DNA of 64,000 nucleotides from Candidatus Accumulibacter similis (GCA_013347225.1 CP054595.1:248001-312000); one strand, 5' to 3'; positions 38,562 through 48,042 are shown, counted from the stretch's first letter. Translations and numbers: made by a program. The notes: generated from the sequence alone by a model not told the origin.

Positions 38562-39004
38562 AGCGCCAGGTCTTCCAGTCCGGCAGGCAGGAACTGCTCA
38601 CCCAATGCGAAGACCGCCTCCTGCTGCTGCTGCCAGCCGGCATCGGACCAGATCTCGAAATGGCTACCCTGGCCGACAAGCCAGATCTGCTTGTCGAGTT
38701 GGGCGAACTGGCGCAACTCGGGCGCCACCAGCAGCCGGCCGGCGGCATCCATTTCCTCTTCGCGGGCGTTGCCGACCAGCAGCCGCTTGATCGCGGCAGC
38801 CTGTGGATTGAAGCTGGAAGCAGCCAGCACCTTGTCGCGAATCGGCTCCCACGCCGGTTCGGGATAGAGCAGAAGGCAGCGATGCGGATGCGCGGTCAGC
38901 ACCAGGCGGCCATTGGCGGCAGACGCGAGCGCCTCCCGGTGGCGTGCCGGTACGGCAAACCTCCCCTTGGCATCAAGATTCAACGCAGCCGCACCCTGAA
39001 ACAT
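38558..39004 (-). CDS. mraZ: Transcriptional regulator MraZ
   Basis: Ring-forming DNA-binding protein of 148 residues with two SpoVT/AbrB-like repeats. Each repeat has the DxxGR signature: [18 protein letters not shown] near residue 10 and [17 protein letters not shown] near residue 90. It normally represses its own operon by binding direct repeats in the promoter, and such repeats are present here. The ATG at 39004 gives the family start [15 protein letters not shown]; the 17 extra upstream residues are not conserved. Confidence 0.96.
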   Translation of the reverse strand: MFQGAAALNLDAKGRFAVPARHREALASAANGRLVLTAHPHRCLLLYPEPAWEPIRDKVLAASSFNPQAAAIKRLLVGNAREEEMDAAGRLLVAPELRQFAQLDKQIWLVGQGSHFEIWSDAGWQQQQEAVFALGEQFLPAGLEDLAL

Positions 39005-39050
39005 CGAACCCGCTCTTCCCCTGCCTTCAGGCCGCCCAGGCGGCAACCTT

Positions 39051-39075
39051 CCCACTTTCTACCACTTGCCCCCAC
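39051..39075 (-). promoter_or_regulatory. MraZ operator (three direct repeats)
   Basis: On the minus strand the sequence reads GTGGG-N5-GTGGT-N5-GTGGG, three five-base boxes exactly ten bases apart, 47-71 bases before mraZ. This matches the known MraZ-box design (repeats on one DNA face). The first box overlaps the probable -10 element, which fits repression. Confidence 0.75.
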
Positions 39076-39102
39076 TTTAAGGCAAAGATTCTTGCAAAGC
39101 AA
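39074..39102 (-). promoter_or_regulatory. Putative promoter of the division/wall (mra) operon
   Basis: TTGCTT (39102-39097), a 17-base spacer and TAAAGT (39079-39074) on the minus strand. Both hexamers are weak matches, but the spacing is ideal and the position next to the MraZ boxes supports them. Confidence 0.5.
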
Positions 39103-39373
39103 GGGACATGCACCACTTTTCTCAATGGCGACAAGCACTTATCAGCAACTCCTGAACCTGCCGATGAAAGTCAATATAGCTGATAAAACAGAGCACGAAG
39201 AGTTGTACTTAAAGTACTTTGTGAAGAATTTGCCCGTGCTTCCCGGGCGGGTCAGTGGAGCGTGCGTGACGATTGACGATTGCCACCGGTAGCGACTGCT
39301 GCCGCGGAAGGCAGTGACGGACGGTCAACGGTGGCCGAACGTCATCGTGCGGGGTGTATTGGTGGGGGGAGAG
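39103..39373 (-). other. Intergenic region between rnpB and mraZ
   Basis: No gene seen. The part 39103-39240 is strikingly AT-rich for this genome and holds a 13-base palindrome GTACTT-A-AAGTAC at 39205-39217 and an extra GTGGT box at 39116-39112 out of phase with the MraZ repeats. The part nearer rnpB (39250-39373) is GC-rich with a small CTGCC/GGCAG hairpin that may help end rnpB. Confidence 0.4.
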
Positions 39374-39740
39374 GGGGAAGCCGGTCGATAAGCCGGGTTC
39401 TGTCGTGGACAGCCATTCATCTAGGCGTACTGTCACCAGTACGCTCAAGCGGCCTACCCGGAAGCAGCGCGAGCCACGCCCATGCTTCCCTATTTGGCCT
39501 TGCTCCCAATGGGGTTTGCCGTGCCGTCCGTGTTGCCACGTCCGCGGTGAGCTCTTACCTCACCGTTTCACCCTTGCCTGCCCCAGCCTGCACCGGGACA
39601 TCGGCGGTTTGTTTTCTGTTGCACTTTCCGTCACCTCGCGGTGCCCGGTCGTTAACCGGCATCGTGCTCTGTGGAGCCCGGACTTTCCTCTCGGCGCCAG
39701 GTTTGCACCTCTTGCCCAGCGGCTGCCTGACCGACTTCCC
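39374..39740 (-). ncRNA. rnpB: RNase P RNA (class A)
   Basis: Catalytic RNA of RNase P, which trims tRNA 5' ends. The 5' end GAAGTCGGTC (from 39738) pairs over ten bases with GACCGGCTTC at the 3' end (39386-39377) to form P1. Universal elements are all present on the minus strand: GAGGAAAGTCCGGGCTCC, CAGTGCAACAGAAAAC-like P7/J region followed by AAACCGCCGATG, GGTAAGGGTGAAACGGTGAG, the GCAAGGCCAAATAGGG loop, CGGGTAGGCCGCTTGAG, the CTAGATGAATG stretch and ACAGAACCCGGCTTATCG. Length of about 365 bases fits. The ends are set from P1 and the -10 box, accurate to a few bases. Confidence 0.96.
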
Positions 39741-39746
39741 GCACTG

Positions 39747-39752
39747 ATTATA
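39747..39752 (-). promoter_or_regulatory. rnpB -10 box
   Basis: A perfect TATAAT on the minus strand, six bases before the predicted first RNA base at 39740. No -35 consensus is present in the GC-rich stretch upstream. The hexamer contains the TAA stop codon of the upstream DUF3025 gene. Confidence 0.65.
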
Positions 39753-40530
39753 CCGGGCAGCGGCCACGACCGGGCCGGAACTGCCACTGATCGTCATAGT
39801 AGGCGGCATTTTCGTTCTCCGGCGTGACCCCGGGCAACCCGAGCAAAGGCAGAGGCTGCCAGACACGCGGCTCCCGGTAGCGGCCGACGGCGAAATCGGC
39901 CGCCAGGAGACGGTCGACAGCGGCGACCTGCGCCGCCGGCGACTGGTCGAGCCAGTCCGGAGTCACCTGATGGAGGACGGCCTTGGCCGTCAGGCCACGA
40001 AACGGTCGCAATAGTTGCTCGTAGGTCGCGTGGCCGAAGACCAGGCAGCGCAACCCCTGTGCCAGGTCAGCTCGCCGTTCCCAGAACAGCCTGCGCCAAT
40101 GAAAACCGCGCACGAGGTCGAGCATTTCGGGGTCGCAGGCGACGACGACGACACCACACTCGTCGAAATGCGTCAACGTGTCGCGCTCGCGACAGCGAAC
40201 TCCAGGCGCCTGCCGCAACAACTCGGCATGCCGCGCGTTGAGCGTCGCCTTGGTGTTCGGAAAGGCAAACCAGACCAAGGCGTTGAAGAAATCGTGCCAG
40301 TTGTCCGGCCGTGTCGCGACCTCGCCGGTCAGCCAGATGCGCGTCTCGTAATCCAGGCCGTCCGCCGGCGGCGCCACGAAGGCGATCCGCCGCCCGGCAG
40401 CGTTGCGCAGTTCGCGCGCCGCGGCAAGAGCTGCCAGCGCCGCCAAGTCCGGCACCAGCGGCCGCCGATCGAAGAGCGGCAGCAGCGGGGCAAACAGGCC
40501 ACCCACCGACGGCAGCCGCATCGGATTCAC
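39748..40530 (-). CDS. DUF3025 domain-containing protein
   Basis: A soluble 260-residue protein of the DUF3025 family, of unknown function, found mainly in beta- and gammaproteobacteria. Typical stretches are YETRIWLTGEVATRPDNWHDFFNALVW and FPNTKATLNARH, followed by LTHFDECGVVVVACDP. No signal peptide or membrane segment. Its start overlaps the end of the lipoprotein gene upstream by 4 bases, and its stop codon lies inside the rnpB promoter. Confidence 0.88.
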   Translation of the reverse strand: MNPMRLPSVGGLFAPLLPLFDRRPLVPDLAALAALAAARELRNAAGRRIAFVAPPADGLDYETRIWLTGEVATRPDNWHDFFNALVWFAFPNTKATLNARHAELLRQAPGVRCRERDTLTHFDECGVVVVACDPEMLDLVRGFHWRRLFWERRADLAQGLRCLVFGHATYEQLLRPFRGLTAKAVLHQVTPDWLDQSPAAQVAAVDRLLAADFAVGRYREPRVWQPLPLLGLPGVTPENENAAYYDDQWQFRPGRGRCPV

Positions 40531-41006
40531 CGCTCGGCAGGGGCGCCACCAGCCGCCGCCGGCTCCGCCACCCAGGCGAGAGTGCCGTCGCGCATCTGGA
40601 AACTTCCCTGCAGCGAACCCATGCCAGCTTCCGGTTCCGCTTCAAGCCGGGCAAATCCCTCGCAGGTACGCGTCTCGACAACGTACATGCGCTTGCCCTG
40701 CTTGAGAATCCACGCGCCGTTGCCGGGCGCGAACACCTCGACCCGGCTGTCGGCGCCACCGGTACCGATCTCGTGCCGCCGCTGGCAGTCCGGCATGCGC
40801 GCGGCGACAATCGAGTATCTGGCCGTCTTGTCCCAAGGCAGGGTCTGGACGCGAATCATCGTCAGCGCATGCTGGCGTGAACCCTCGATCTCAAACGCCG
40901 CGCGCTGATCCGAACAGGCGACCAGGAATGGCAGCACTGACAGCAGCAATCTGCCCGAGAACACAGGCAAGCTCCCCAAGAAGGCGCAGCGAGCGGCCGC
41001 CGGCAT
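40527..41006 (-). CDS. Putative lipoprotein
   Basis: A 159-residue protein with a lipoprotein signal peptide: hydrophobic RLLLSVLPFLVAC with lipobox LVA-C31. The mature part is small, with three cysteines at C-x-n spacing (DCQRRHEIG, TRTCEGFA) and no family I recognise. It is probably anchored in the outer membrane or facing the periplasm. The ATG at 41006 overlaps the pyrC stop as TGATG, so the gene is coupled to pyrC. Confidence 0.65.
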   Translation of the reverse strand: MPAAARCAFLGSLPVFSGRLLLSVLPFLVACSDQRAAFEIEGSRQHALTMIRVQTLPWDKTARYSIVAARMPDCQRRHEIGTGGADSRVEVFAPGNGAWILKQGKRMYVVETRTCEGFARLEAEPEAGMGSLQGSFQMRDGTLAWVAEPAAAGGAPAER

Positions 41007-42040
41007 CAGTCGAGCAACCGCCAGCGCAACCGCTCGCCGGCACGCAGCGGCACCAGCGCCTCGCCGTCCGCATAGGCAAAGGCGGTCGGCAACAGCCACT
41101 CTTCCTGCCGCAGCGTGATCTTGCCGGCGTTCCGCGGCAGCCGATGGAAATCGGCGCCGTGGAAACTGGCAAATGCTTCGAGCCGATCAAGTGCTGCCAT
41201 CGACTCGAAGGCCTCGGCATAGAGCTCAAGCGCCGCCGCTGCCGTATAGCAGCCCGCGCAGCCACAAGCCGCTTCCTTGCTCGCCTGCGAATGCGGTGCC
41301 GAATCGGTCCCGAGGAAGAACTTCGGGTTGCCGGAAGTGGCTGCGCCGAGCAGTGCCTGCCGGTGCTGCTCCCGCTTCAGTACCGGCAGGCAGTAATGAT
41401 GCGGGCGAATGCCGCCGGCGAAGATCGCGTTGCGGTTGTACAGCAGATGGTGGGCGGTGATCGTCGCGGCGACGTTGTCGCCGCAGTCGCGAACGAAATC
41501 AGCCGCGTCGCTGGTGGTGATGTGCTCGAACACCAACCGGATACGGGGATGCCGCAGCAACAGCGGCTGCAGGATGCGCTCGATGAAGACCTTCTCGCGG
41601 TCGAACACGTCGATGGCCGGATCGGTCACCTCGCCATGGACGAGCAACGGCAGCCCGCACTCTTCCATCACCGCCAGGACGGCCGCACAGCGGCCGATAT
41701 CGCTCACTCCCGAATCCGAATTGGTCGTCGCGCCGGCCGGATACAGCTTGACCGCATGCACGAAGCCGCTCGCGGCCGCGCGCCTGATCTCCTCCGGTGG
41801 CGTGCTGTCGGTGAGGTACAGCGTCATCAGCGGTGCGAACGACACCCCTTGCGGCAGCGCGGCGAGAATGCGCGCGCGATACGCACCGGCAACGGCGACC
41901 GTGGTGACCGGCGGGCGAAGGTTCGGCATGACGATGGCCCGGGCAAACTGGCGCGCCGAATGCGGCAGCACTGCCGCCATCGCCGCACCATCCCGCAAAT
42001 GAAGATGCCAGTCGTCAGGCCGGGTGATGGTGATCTGCAT
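41006..42040 (-). CDS. pyrC: Dihydroorotase PyrC
   Basis: Zinc enzyme of pyrimidine synthesis that closes carbamoyl-aspartate to dihydroorotate, 344 residues (class II type). Metal ligands are in [11 protein letters not shown], the carboxylated lysine in [19 protein letters not shown], histidines in LLVHGEV and RLVFEHITT, and the aspartate in [16 protein letters not shown]. The ATG at 42040 gives the standard [14 protein letters not shown] start; 27 upstream residues in frame are not conserved. Confidence 0.97.
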   Translation of the reverse strand: MQITITRPDDWHLHLRDGAAMAAVLPHSARQFARAIVMPNLRPPVTTVAVAGAYRARILAALPQGVSFAPLMTLYLTDSTPPEEIRRAAASGFVHAVKLYPAGATTNSDSGVSDIGRCAAVLAVMEECGLPLLVHGEVTDPAIDVFDREKVFIERILQPLLLRHPRIRLVFEHITTSDAADFVRDCGDNVAATITAHHLLYNRNAIFAGGIRPHHYCLPVLKREQHRQALLGAATSGNPKFFLGTDSAPHSQASKEAACGCAGCYTAAAALELYAEAFESMAALDRLEAFASFHGADFHRLPRNAGKITLRQEEWLLPTAFAYADGEALVPLRAGERLRWRLLD

Positions 42041-42155
42041 GATCGCCCCTGCGCAAGGATGAGTCCGAATTCTAGCAGCGTGCCGGCCGCCGTGAGGAAG
42101 ACATCGACCGCGATCGCCCACTCGTTGCAGCGGCGTGTACGCATGCCGCAGATTG

Positions 42156-43841
42156 TCAGCCGCGCGTCAGCAGCATCAACAGAACGAGATTGAACAACAG
42201 CGAGAGTGCCGCGATGAGGCGCCAGGTCAGCAACGGATTGCGCATCGCCAACGGCGTCACCGGCGGCCGGCTGAGTGGCCGGGAGGCTCCCCGCTCGAGC
42301 GCCAGGAGGAACTCCTCCGGCGTTTCGAAGCGCTGGCCGGGATCCCTCGCAACGGCCTTGAGCAGTACGTTCTCGAGCCAGCCGGGAATGTCCGGGCGGT
42401 AGCGGGTCGGCGGCAGCGGCACGGCGAACTTCGGATGCTGAAAAGGCTCGATCTCGCCGTAAGGGTACTTGCGGGTGAGCAGGTGGTACAGGGTGACGCC
42501 GGCGGCGTAGAGGTCGTGCGCCGGTACGACCTGCTCGCCGGCGAAGAGCTCGGGTGCCCGGTAGCTCGGAGTTCCCGGACTGCCCGCCGACTCGTCTTCT
42601 TCCGCCTCGCTCACGGCGACGCCGAGGTCGAGGATGCGCAGGCGGCCATCACGACCAAGGTGGACGTTGGCCGGCTTGATGTCGCGATGCGCCACCTGCA
42701 GCCGGTGCAGTGCCGCGAGACCCTTCATCAGCCGGATGCCGTGCTGCACGGTTTCGCCGACGCTGAAGTGCAGGCCGGCATCGAGCATGCGCTGCAGCGT
42801 CGCACCCTCGTGCCAGGTCTGCAGGTAGTAGAGACAGCTTCGCCGCTCGGCCGGTACCACTTGCGGGAAGAACGGTGAGACGATCCGCCGCGCGCGCCAC
42901 TCCTCCATGACCAGCGCACGCACCTCGTCGGCGTCGTCGGCAAGTTCCGGCAGCAGCGTCTTCAGCACCAGGTTCTGCCCGGAGACGAGATCCCGAACGC
43001 GATACAGCAGCGTCGCCCGCGAATCGTGCAACTGCTCTTCGATCGTCAGCCCGTCCAGCTCCTGGCCGGGCTTCAGGCGCGGCGGCAGCGGCAGCCGTGC
43101 GCTGTCAGCCAGGGCATCGCGCAGGTTCTCGGCCGGCACCTCCTTCACCCGCAGCACGATGGCGGTAGCGTTGTCGCGCCCGTCGCAGGCGAGGGCCAGG
43201 CTGGCCAACGACGCCGCCGCCTGCTGCGCATCCGGGTGCGCCAGCAGCGCGGCCTGCAGCCGCGTCGTACCGAGCGGCACCCAGACGCCGTCGGAGCAGA
43301 GCACAAAGCAGTCGCCGGCCTGCAGGTCACCGTCAAAGAAATCGAGCTGCAGATGGCGATCGAGGCCGACCGCACGCGACAGCACGTTGCTGAGCTCCGG
43401 ATGTTCCCAGACGTGGTCGCTGGTCAGGCGGCTGCAGATGCCGCCACGCAGCAGGTAGAGCCGGCTGTCGCCGACATGCGCGCAGACGTAACGACGACCA
43501 CGGAGAACGAGCGCCGTGAGCGTCGTCGCCATGCCGGCCAGTTCGGCCTGCCGTGACGCTTCGGCCACCAACCAGCGATTGAGTGCGCCGACGACCTTGT
43601 CGAGCGCGTGCGGCACGCTCCAGGTATCGGGCGTCGCGTAGTAGTCCGAGAGCAGTCCGCGGACCGTGTACTCGGCGGCTTCGCGCCCTCCGAGATGACC
43701 GCCGATCCCGTCGGCGACGGCGGCGAGGAGCCCCTTGTTGTCGAGCTCGGGCCCCTGTGGCGTCACCATGCCGCAGAAGTCCTCGTTGCGATCACGTGGA
43801 CCCGTCAGCGACGAATAACCGACATCGACGCGCAGCGGCAT
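42156..43841 (-). CDS. PP2C-type phosphatase and Ser/Thr kinase fusion with C-terminal membrane anchor
   Basis: A 561-residue two-domain signalling protein. Residues 1-235 are a PP2C phosphatase with the metal-binding motifs DRNEDF (18-22), ADGIGGH (43-49), CSDGVW (182-187) and GRDNATAI (221-228). Residues 260-515 are a Hanks-type kinase with Lys294 (VLKTL), HRDIKPANV (385-393) and an APE-like motif (RAPELF). The metal-binding DFG is DLG (405-407) and the glycine-rich loop is absent, so kinase activity may be weak. One membrane helix lies at 540-558, leaving both domains in the cytoplasm. It is the last gene of the nirB-nirD-transporter operon, so a role in controlling nitrate or nitrite uptake is likely but unproven. 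Confidence 0.9.
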   Translation of the reverse strand: MPLRVDVGYSSLTGPRDRNEDFCGMVTPQGPELDNKGLLAAVADGIGGHLGGREAAEYTVRGLLSDYYATPDTWSVPHALDKVVGALNRWLVAEASRQAELAGMATTLTALVLRGRRYVCAHVGDSRLYLLRGGICSRLTSDHVWEHPELSNVLSRAVGLDRHLQLDFFDGDLQAGDCFVLCSDGVWVPLGTTRLQAALLAHPDAQQAAASLASLALACDGRDNATAIVLRVKEVPAENLRDALADSARLPLPPRLKPGQELDGLTIEEQLHDSRATLLYRVRDLVSGQNLVLKTLLPELADDADEVRALVMEEWRARRIVSPFFPQVVPAERRSCLYYLQTWHEGATLQRMLDAGLHFSVGETVQHGIRLMKGLAALHRLQVAHRDIKPANVHLGRDGRLRILDLGVAVSEAEEDESAGSPGTPSYRAPELFAGEQVVPAHDLYAAGVTLYHLLTRKYPYGEIEPFQHPKFAVPLPPTRYRPDIPGWLENVLLKAVARDPGQRFETPEEFLLALERGASRPLSRPPVTPLAMRNPLLTWRLIAALSLLFNLVLLMLLTRG

Positions 43842-43917
43842 GCGGACACGGCTCCGGAAGGGAAGGGGGCGGCAGGTCGCACTCTGACCTGCCGCCGCCG
43901 GGGGTTCGATCGCTGGC

Positions 43918-45129
43918 TCAGATGCGGGCTGCGGTCAGGTGGGCCGCACCCCAGGTCGTCCGCCAGCGGGTCTTGACGGCGGACAAGCCCGCCAGCGCGA
44001 GCAGCGCAAGGCCGGCGAAGATCAGGAAGCCGAGCTGGTAGCTGCCGGTGATCTGCTTCGCGTAGCCCAGCGACGACGCCAGGTAGAAGCCGCCGACTCC
44101 GCCGGCCATGCCGACCAGCCCGGTCATGACACCGATCTCCTTGCGGAAGCGCTGCGGCACGAGCTGGAAGACGGCGCCATTGCCCATGCCGAGAGCGAGC
44201 ATCGCGCCGACGAAGGCGAGCAGGGCCATCCACGCCGCCGGCAGGCCGATGCTGGCAATCGCGAGAAAGATCGCGGCGAGGACGTACATCACCGACAGGC
44301 TCCTGATGCCGCCGATGCGGTCGGCGACGTTGCCGCCGATCGGCCGCACCAGCGAACCGGCGAAGACACAGGCGGCGGTGAAGAAACCGGCGGTCTTGGC
44401 GTCGAGCCCGTACTGGATGTTGAAGTAGATCGTCAGCGACGAAGCGAGGCCGACGAAGCCGCCGAAGGTCACCGCATAGAAGAACATGAACCACCACGCG
44501 TCGCTGTCCCTGAGCACCTTGAGATATTCCGGCAGTGCCTTCGGTGGCGGACATTCCGGCGCATCCCTGGCGGCCACCAAGTAGAAGACGAAGACCAGAA
44601 CGAGCGGGATCAGCGCCAGCCCGAAAACATTGCTCCAGCCGAAGGCCATCGCCAGACTCGGCGCGATCAGCGCCGCCAGCGCCGTGCCCGAATTGCCGGC
44701 ACCGGCGATGCCGAGGGCGGTACCCTGATGCTCGGGTGGATACCAGCGCGAGGCCAGCGGCAGGGCGACGGCGAAGGACGCACCGGCGACGCCGAGGAAG
44801 ACGCCGAGGATCAGTGTCTGCTCGTAACTGTCGATACCGAAGTACCAGGCGAAGAACAGCGAGGCGATGACGATCACCTGACCGATGGCGCCGGCCATCT
44901 TCGGCTTCAGATGGTCAACCAGGATGCCCATGAAGATGCGCAGGATGGCACCCGCAAGTACGGGCGTGGCAACCATCATTCCCTTCTGTGCGTGTGTCAG
45001 GCCGAGATCCTTGGCGATCTGCACACCCAGCGGGCCGAGGATCACCCAGACCATGAAGGCGAGGTCGAAATAAAGAAAGGCTGCGAGCAGCGTCGGTCGA
45101 TGACCGGCCTTCCAGAATGAACTGTTCAT
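43918..45129 (-). CDS. narK: Nitrate/nitrite transporter (NarK/NasA type, MFS)
   Basis: Inner-membrane carrier of the nitrate-nitrite porter family, 403 residues with 12 membrane helices. Signatures are the arginine of helix 2 (LAGAILRIFMGILVD), the nitrate signature GIAGAGNSGTALAALIAP in helix 5, the second arginine VRPIGGNVADRIGG in helix 8 and GMGNGAVFQLVPQRF in helix 11. Placement after nirBD points to uptake for assimilation rather than respiration. Confidence 0.92.
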   Translation of the reverse strand: MNSSFWKAGHRPTLLAAFLYFDLAFMVWVILGPLGVQIAKDLGLTHAQKGMMVATPVLAGAILRIFMGILVDHLKPKMAGAIGQVIVIASLFFAWYFGIDSYEQTLILGVFLGVAGASFAVALPLASRWYPPEHQGTALGIAGAGNSGTALAALIAPSLAMAFGWSNVFGLALIPLVLVFVFYLVAARDAPECPPPKALPEYLKVLRDSDAWWFMFFYAVTFGGFVGLASSLTIYFNIQYGLDAKTAGFFTAACVFAGSLVRPIGGNVADRIGGIRSLSVMYVLAAIFLAIASIGLPAAWMALLAFVGAMLALGMGNGAVFQLVPQRFRKEIGVMTGLVGMAGGVGGFYLASSLGYAKQITGSYQLGFLIFAGLALLALAGLSAVKTRWRTTWGAAHLTAARI

Positions 45130-45150
45130 GATGTCGTGTTTCCTTTCGCG

Positions 45151-45459
45151 TCAGAGTTGCAGGAAGACGGTACCGCTCTCGACCCGCACCGGGTAACGGC
45201 GCGAGCAGCCTTCGTCGGGAGGAACCGCCTCGCCCGAGTCGAGGCGCAGCTTCCACCCATGCAACGGGCAGGTCACCTGATTGCCATGCACCAGCCCCTG
45301 CGACAACGGCCCGCCCTTGTGCGGACACTGGTCGCGCAAGGCGAAGACCGCGTTGGCCGAAGTGCGGAAGACGGCAATGTCGCCGCCCGTCGAGCGGACG
45401 ATGCGGCTGCCCAGTCGCGGGATGTCTTCCAGCATGCAGATCGATTTCCATTCACCCAT
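45151..45459 (-). CDS. nirD: Nitrite reductase small subunit NirD
   Basis: Rieske-type small subunit of NADH-dependent assimilatory nitrite reductase, 102 residues. The fold has the two histidine-containing loops at CPHKGGPLSQG and CPLHGWKL; both the cysteines and histidines for a [2Fe-2S] cluster are present here, which not all NirD proteins retain. It lies 30 bases after nirB and 21 bases before the transporter. Confidence 0.93.
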   Translation of the reverse strand: MGEWKSICMLEDIPRLGSRIVRSTGGDIAVFRTSANAVFALRDQCPHKGGPLSQGLVHGNQVTCPLHGWKLRLDSGEAVPPDEGCSRRYPVRVESGTVFLQL

Positions 45460-45489
45460 TGCTCTTTCCTTCTCCAGTCAGACAGGCGT

Positions 45490-47919
45490 TCAAACGATGA
45501 GCGCCTCGTATTCGTTGCGTTCGACGCCGGCGACGCGCTCGGCCCAGGGGTCCCGGGCATCCTGCAGTTCGGCCAGCAGACGGGCGTGCAATGCCTTGCG
45601 GTTCTCCTCGTCTTCGACGACGCGGTTCTTCGCGTGCTCGAGGCCCACGCGCTCGAGCCAGTGGCAGGTCCGCTCGAGATAGAAACCCTCCTCGCGGTAG
45701 AGCTGCAGGAAGGCACCGGCATACTCCAGGACCTCCTCGTCACTCCTCACCTTGACGAGAAACTGCGCGACCTCGGTCTTGATGCCCCCGTTGCCGCCCA
45801 CGTACAGCTCGTAACCGGAATCGACGCCGATCACCCCGACATCCTTGATGCCCGCCTCGGCGCAGTTGCGCGGACAGCCCGAAACGGCGAGCTTGACCTT
45901 GTGCGGCGAGTACATGTCGAAGAGCATCCGCTCGAGCTTGACGCCCATGTCCATCGCCAGTTGCGTGCCGAAGCGGCAATGTTCGGCGCCAACGCAGGTC
46001 TTGACGGTACGGATCGACTTGCCGTAGGCGTGCCCGGATGGCATGCCGAGATCCTGCCAGACGCCGATCAGATCTTCCTTGCGAATGCCGAGCAGGTCGA
46101 TGCGTTGCCCGCCGGTCAGCTTGATCGTCGGCACCTGGTATTTCTCGGCGACGTCGGCGATACGCCGCAACTCGGCAGCGTTGGTCAGCCCGCCCCACAT
46201 CCGCGGCACGACCGAGTAGGTTCCGTCCTTCTGGATGTTGGCATGGGCACGTTCGTTGATCAGACGCGAACGCGGGTCGTCCCGGGCCTCGCCGGGCCAG
46301 GTCGAGATCAGGTAGTAGTTGAGCGCCGGACGGCACTTCTCGCAGCCGTCTTCGGTCCGCCACTCGAGAAAGCGCATGACGCGGTCGATGCTGAGGAGGT
46401 GTTGCGCCCGGATCGTATCGCGCACTTCCTGGTGCGAATGATCGGTACAACCGCACACCGGCTTGCGGTTCGAGGCAGCTGGCGTGTACGCGCCGCCGAT
46501 CGTCGCCGACAGGATCTGCTCACAGAGGCCGGCGCAGGAGCCACACGACGACGCCGCCTTGGTGTGCTGCTTGACATCGTCGAGGCTGAACAGGCCCTTC
46601 TCCTTGATCGCCTTGACGATCGCACCCTTGCTGACGCCGTTGCAGCCGCAGACCTCGGCGCTGTCGGCCATCGCCGCCGCCTTGCTGTGGCCCTGATGAC
46701 CGACATCCCCGACATGCGACTGGCCAAACAACAGGTGATCACGGATCTCGTGAATGTCCTGGCTGTCACGCAGCAGCTGGAAATACCACGGGCCATCGGC
46801 CGTATCACCATAGAGGACGCCGCCAACCAGACGGTTGTCGCGAATCACCAGCTTCTTGTACACGCCGCCGGCGGCATCGTTGAGGGTGATCTCCTCGGTA
46901 TCCTTGCCGCCAAGGAAATCGCCGGCCGAAAAGAGATCGATGCCGGTCACCTTGAGCTTGGTCGAGGTCACCGAGCCGGTGTAGCGTCCGATACCGAAAT
47001 TGGCCAGATGGTTCGCCGCCACCTTGCCCTGCTCGAAAAGCGGCGCCACCAGCCCATAGGCGATGCCGCGGTGCGCGACACACTCGCCGACGGCGTAGAC
47101 CTTGGGATCGTAGGTCTGCATCGTGTCGTTGACGACGATGCCCCGCTGGCAGTGGATCCCGGCCGCCTCGGCAAGCGACGTGTTCGGGCGGATGCCGACG
47201 GCCATGACCACCAGCTCGGCGGGCAGTTCCAGCCCGTCCTTCAGCCGCACGCCGGCGACGCGACCGCTCGCGCCGGCGATCAGCATCTCGGTCTGCTTGC
47301 CGAGCAGGAACTTCAGGCCGCGCTCCTCGAGCGATCTCTGCAGCATCCTGCCGGCGGTCTCGTCGAGCTGGCGTTCGAGCAGCCAATCGGCGAGATGGAT
47401 CACCGTCACGTCCATGCCACGCAGCCTGAGGCCGTTCGCCGCCTCGAGTCCGAGCAGACCGCCGCCGATGACCACCGCATGGCGGTGGCGCTGTGCGGCA
47501 TCGATCATCGCGTCGGTGTCGGCGATGTCACGGTAGGAGACCACCCCCGGCAGATCGTTGCCGGGAATGGGCAGGATGAAGGGATTCGAACCGGTCGCCA
47601 ACAGCAGGCGGTCGTAGTCCGCGCAGGTGCCATCGTCGGCGATCACCCGCCGCCGCAGGCGATCGATCCGCTCGACCTTCTTCCCGAGGTGCAGCATGAT
47701 GCCGTGCTGCGCGTACCAGCCATGGTCGTTGAGGATGATGTCCTGGATGCTCATCTCGCCGGCCAGCACCGGCGACAGCAGGATGCGGTTGTAGTTGGGG
47801 TGTGGCTCGGCACCGAAGACGGTGATCTCGTACTCGTCGGGCGCCAGCTTCAGCAGTTCCTCAAGCGTACGCACGCCGGCCATGCCGTTGCCGACCATGA
47901 CGAGTCTCTTCCTGCTCAT
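45490..47919 (-). CDS. nirB: Nitrite reductase large subunit NirB
   Basis: Cytoplasmic NAD(P)H-dependent siroheme enzyme that reduces nitrite to ammonium, 809 residues. Domains in order: FAD and NAD binding (VGNGMAGVRTLEE at 9-21, VVIGGGLLGLEAANGLRLRG near 150), the BFD-like [2Fe-2S] site with Cys424, Cys426, Cys459 and Cys462, the ferredoxin-type reductase half, and the siroheme-[4Fe-4S] cysteines 642, 648, 682 and 686 (CVGAEHC, GCPRNC). The ATG at 47919 was chosen because the N-terminus then matches the family (MSRKRLVMVGNGMAG); 53 residues further upstream are in frame but overlap the promoter. First gene of the leftward nitrate operon. Confidence 0.96.
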   Translation of the reverse strand: MSRKRLVMVGNGMAGVRTLEELLKLAPDEYEITVFGAEPHPNYNRILLSPVLAGEMSIQDIILNDHGWYAQHGIMLHLGKKVERIDRLRRRVIADDGTCADYDRLLLATGSNPFILPIPGNDLPGVVSYRDIADTDAMIDAAQRHRHAVVIGGGLLGLEAANGLRLRGMDVTVIHLADWLLERQLDETAGRMLQRSLEERGLKFLLGKQTEMLIAGASGRVAGVRLKDGLELPAELVVMAVGIRPNTSLAEAAGIHCQRGIVVNDTMQTYDPKVYAVGECVAHRGIAYGLVAPLFEQGKVAANHLANFGIGRYTGSVTSTKLKVTGIDLFSAGDFLGGKDTEEITLNDAAGGVYKKLVIRDNRLVGGVLYGDTADGPWYFQLLRDSQDIHEIRDHLLFGQSHVGDVGHQGHSKAAAMADSAEVCGCNGVSKGAIVKAIKEKGLFSLDDVKQHTKAASSCGSCAGLCEQILSATIGGAYTPAASNRKPVCGCTDHSHQEVRDTIRAQHLLSIDRVMRFLEWRTEDGCEKCRPALNYYLISTWPGEARDDPRSRLINERAHANIQKDGTYSVVPRMWGGLTNAAELRRIADVAEKYQVPTIKLTGGQRIDLLGIRKEDLIGVWQDLGMPSGHAYGKSIRTVKTCVGAEHCRFGTQLAMDMGVKLERMLFDMYSPHKVKLAVSGCPRNCAEAGIKDVGVIGVDSGYELYVGGNGGIKTEVAQFLVKVRSDEEVLEYAGAFLQLYREEGFYLERTCHWLERVGLEHAKNRVVEDEENRKALHARLLAELQDARDPWAERVAGVERNEYEALIV

Positions 47920-47961
47920 TCGTCTCTTGCTCCTGTCAAAGAACCGTGATGCCCATCTCCT

Positions 47962-47977
47962 AGCAAGCAGCGTGCCA
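47962..47977 (-). promoter_or_regulatory. Sigma-54 promoter of nirB
   Basis: On the minus strand TGGCAC (47977-47972), five bases, then TTGCT (47966-47962). This is a full match to the -24/-12 consensus with the exact GG-N10-GC spacing. Transcription would begin near 47951, about 32 bases before the nirB ATG. Confidence 0.8.
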
Positions 47978-48042
47978 GTACTCCCACAACCCCGGTCTGC
48001 CACCGCATCCGCCTCCATGTCGCCGCGCAGCGGCGACTGCGA

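Noticed and set aside
45136..47949. Open frame of 937 codons on the plus strand
   Set aside because: Antisense to nirD and nirB, whose motifs are complete on the other strand.
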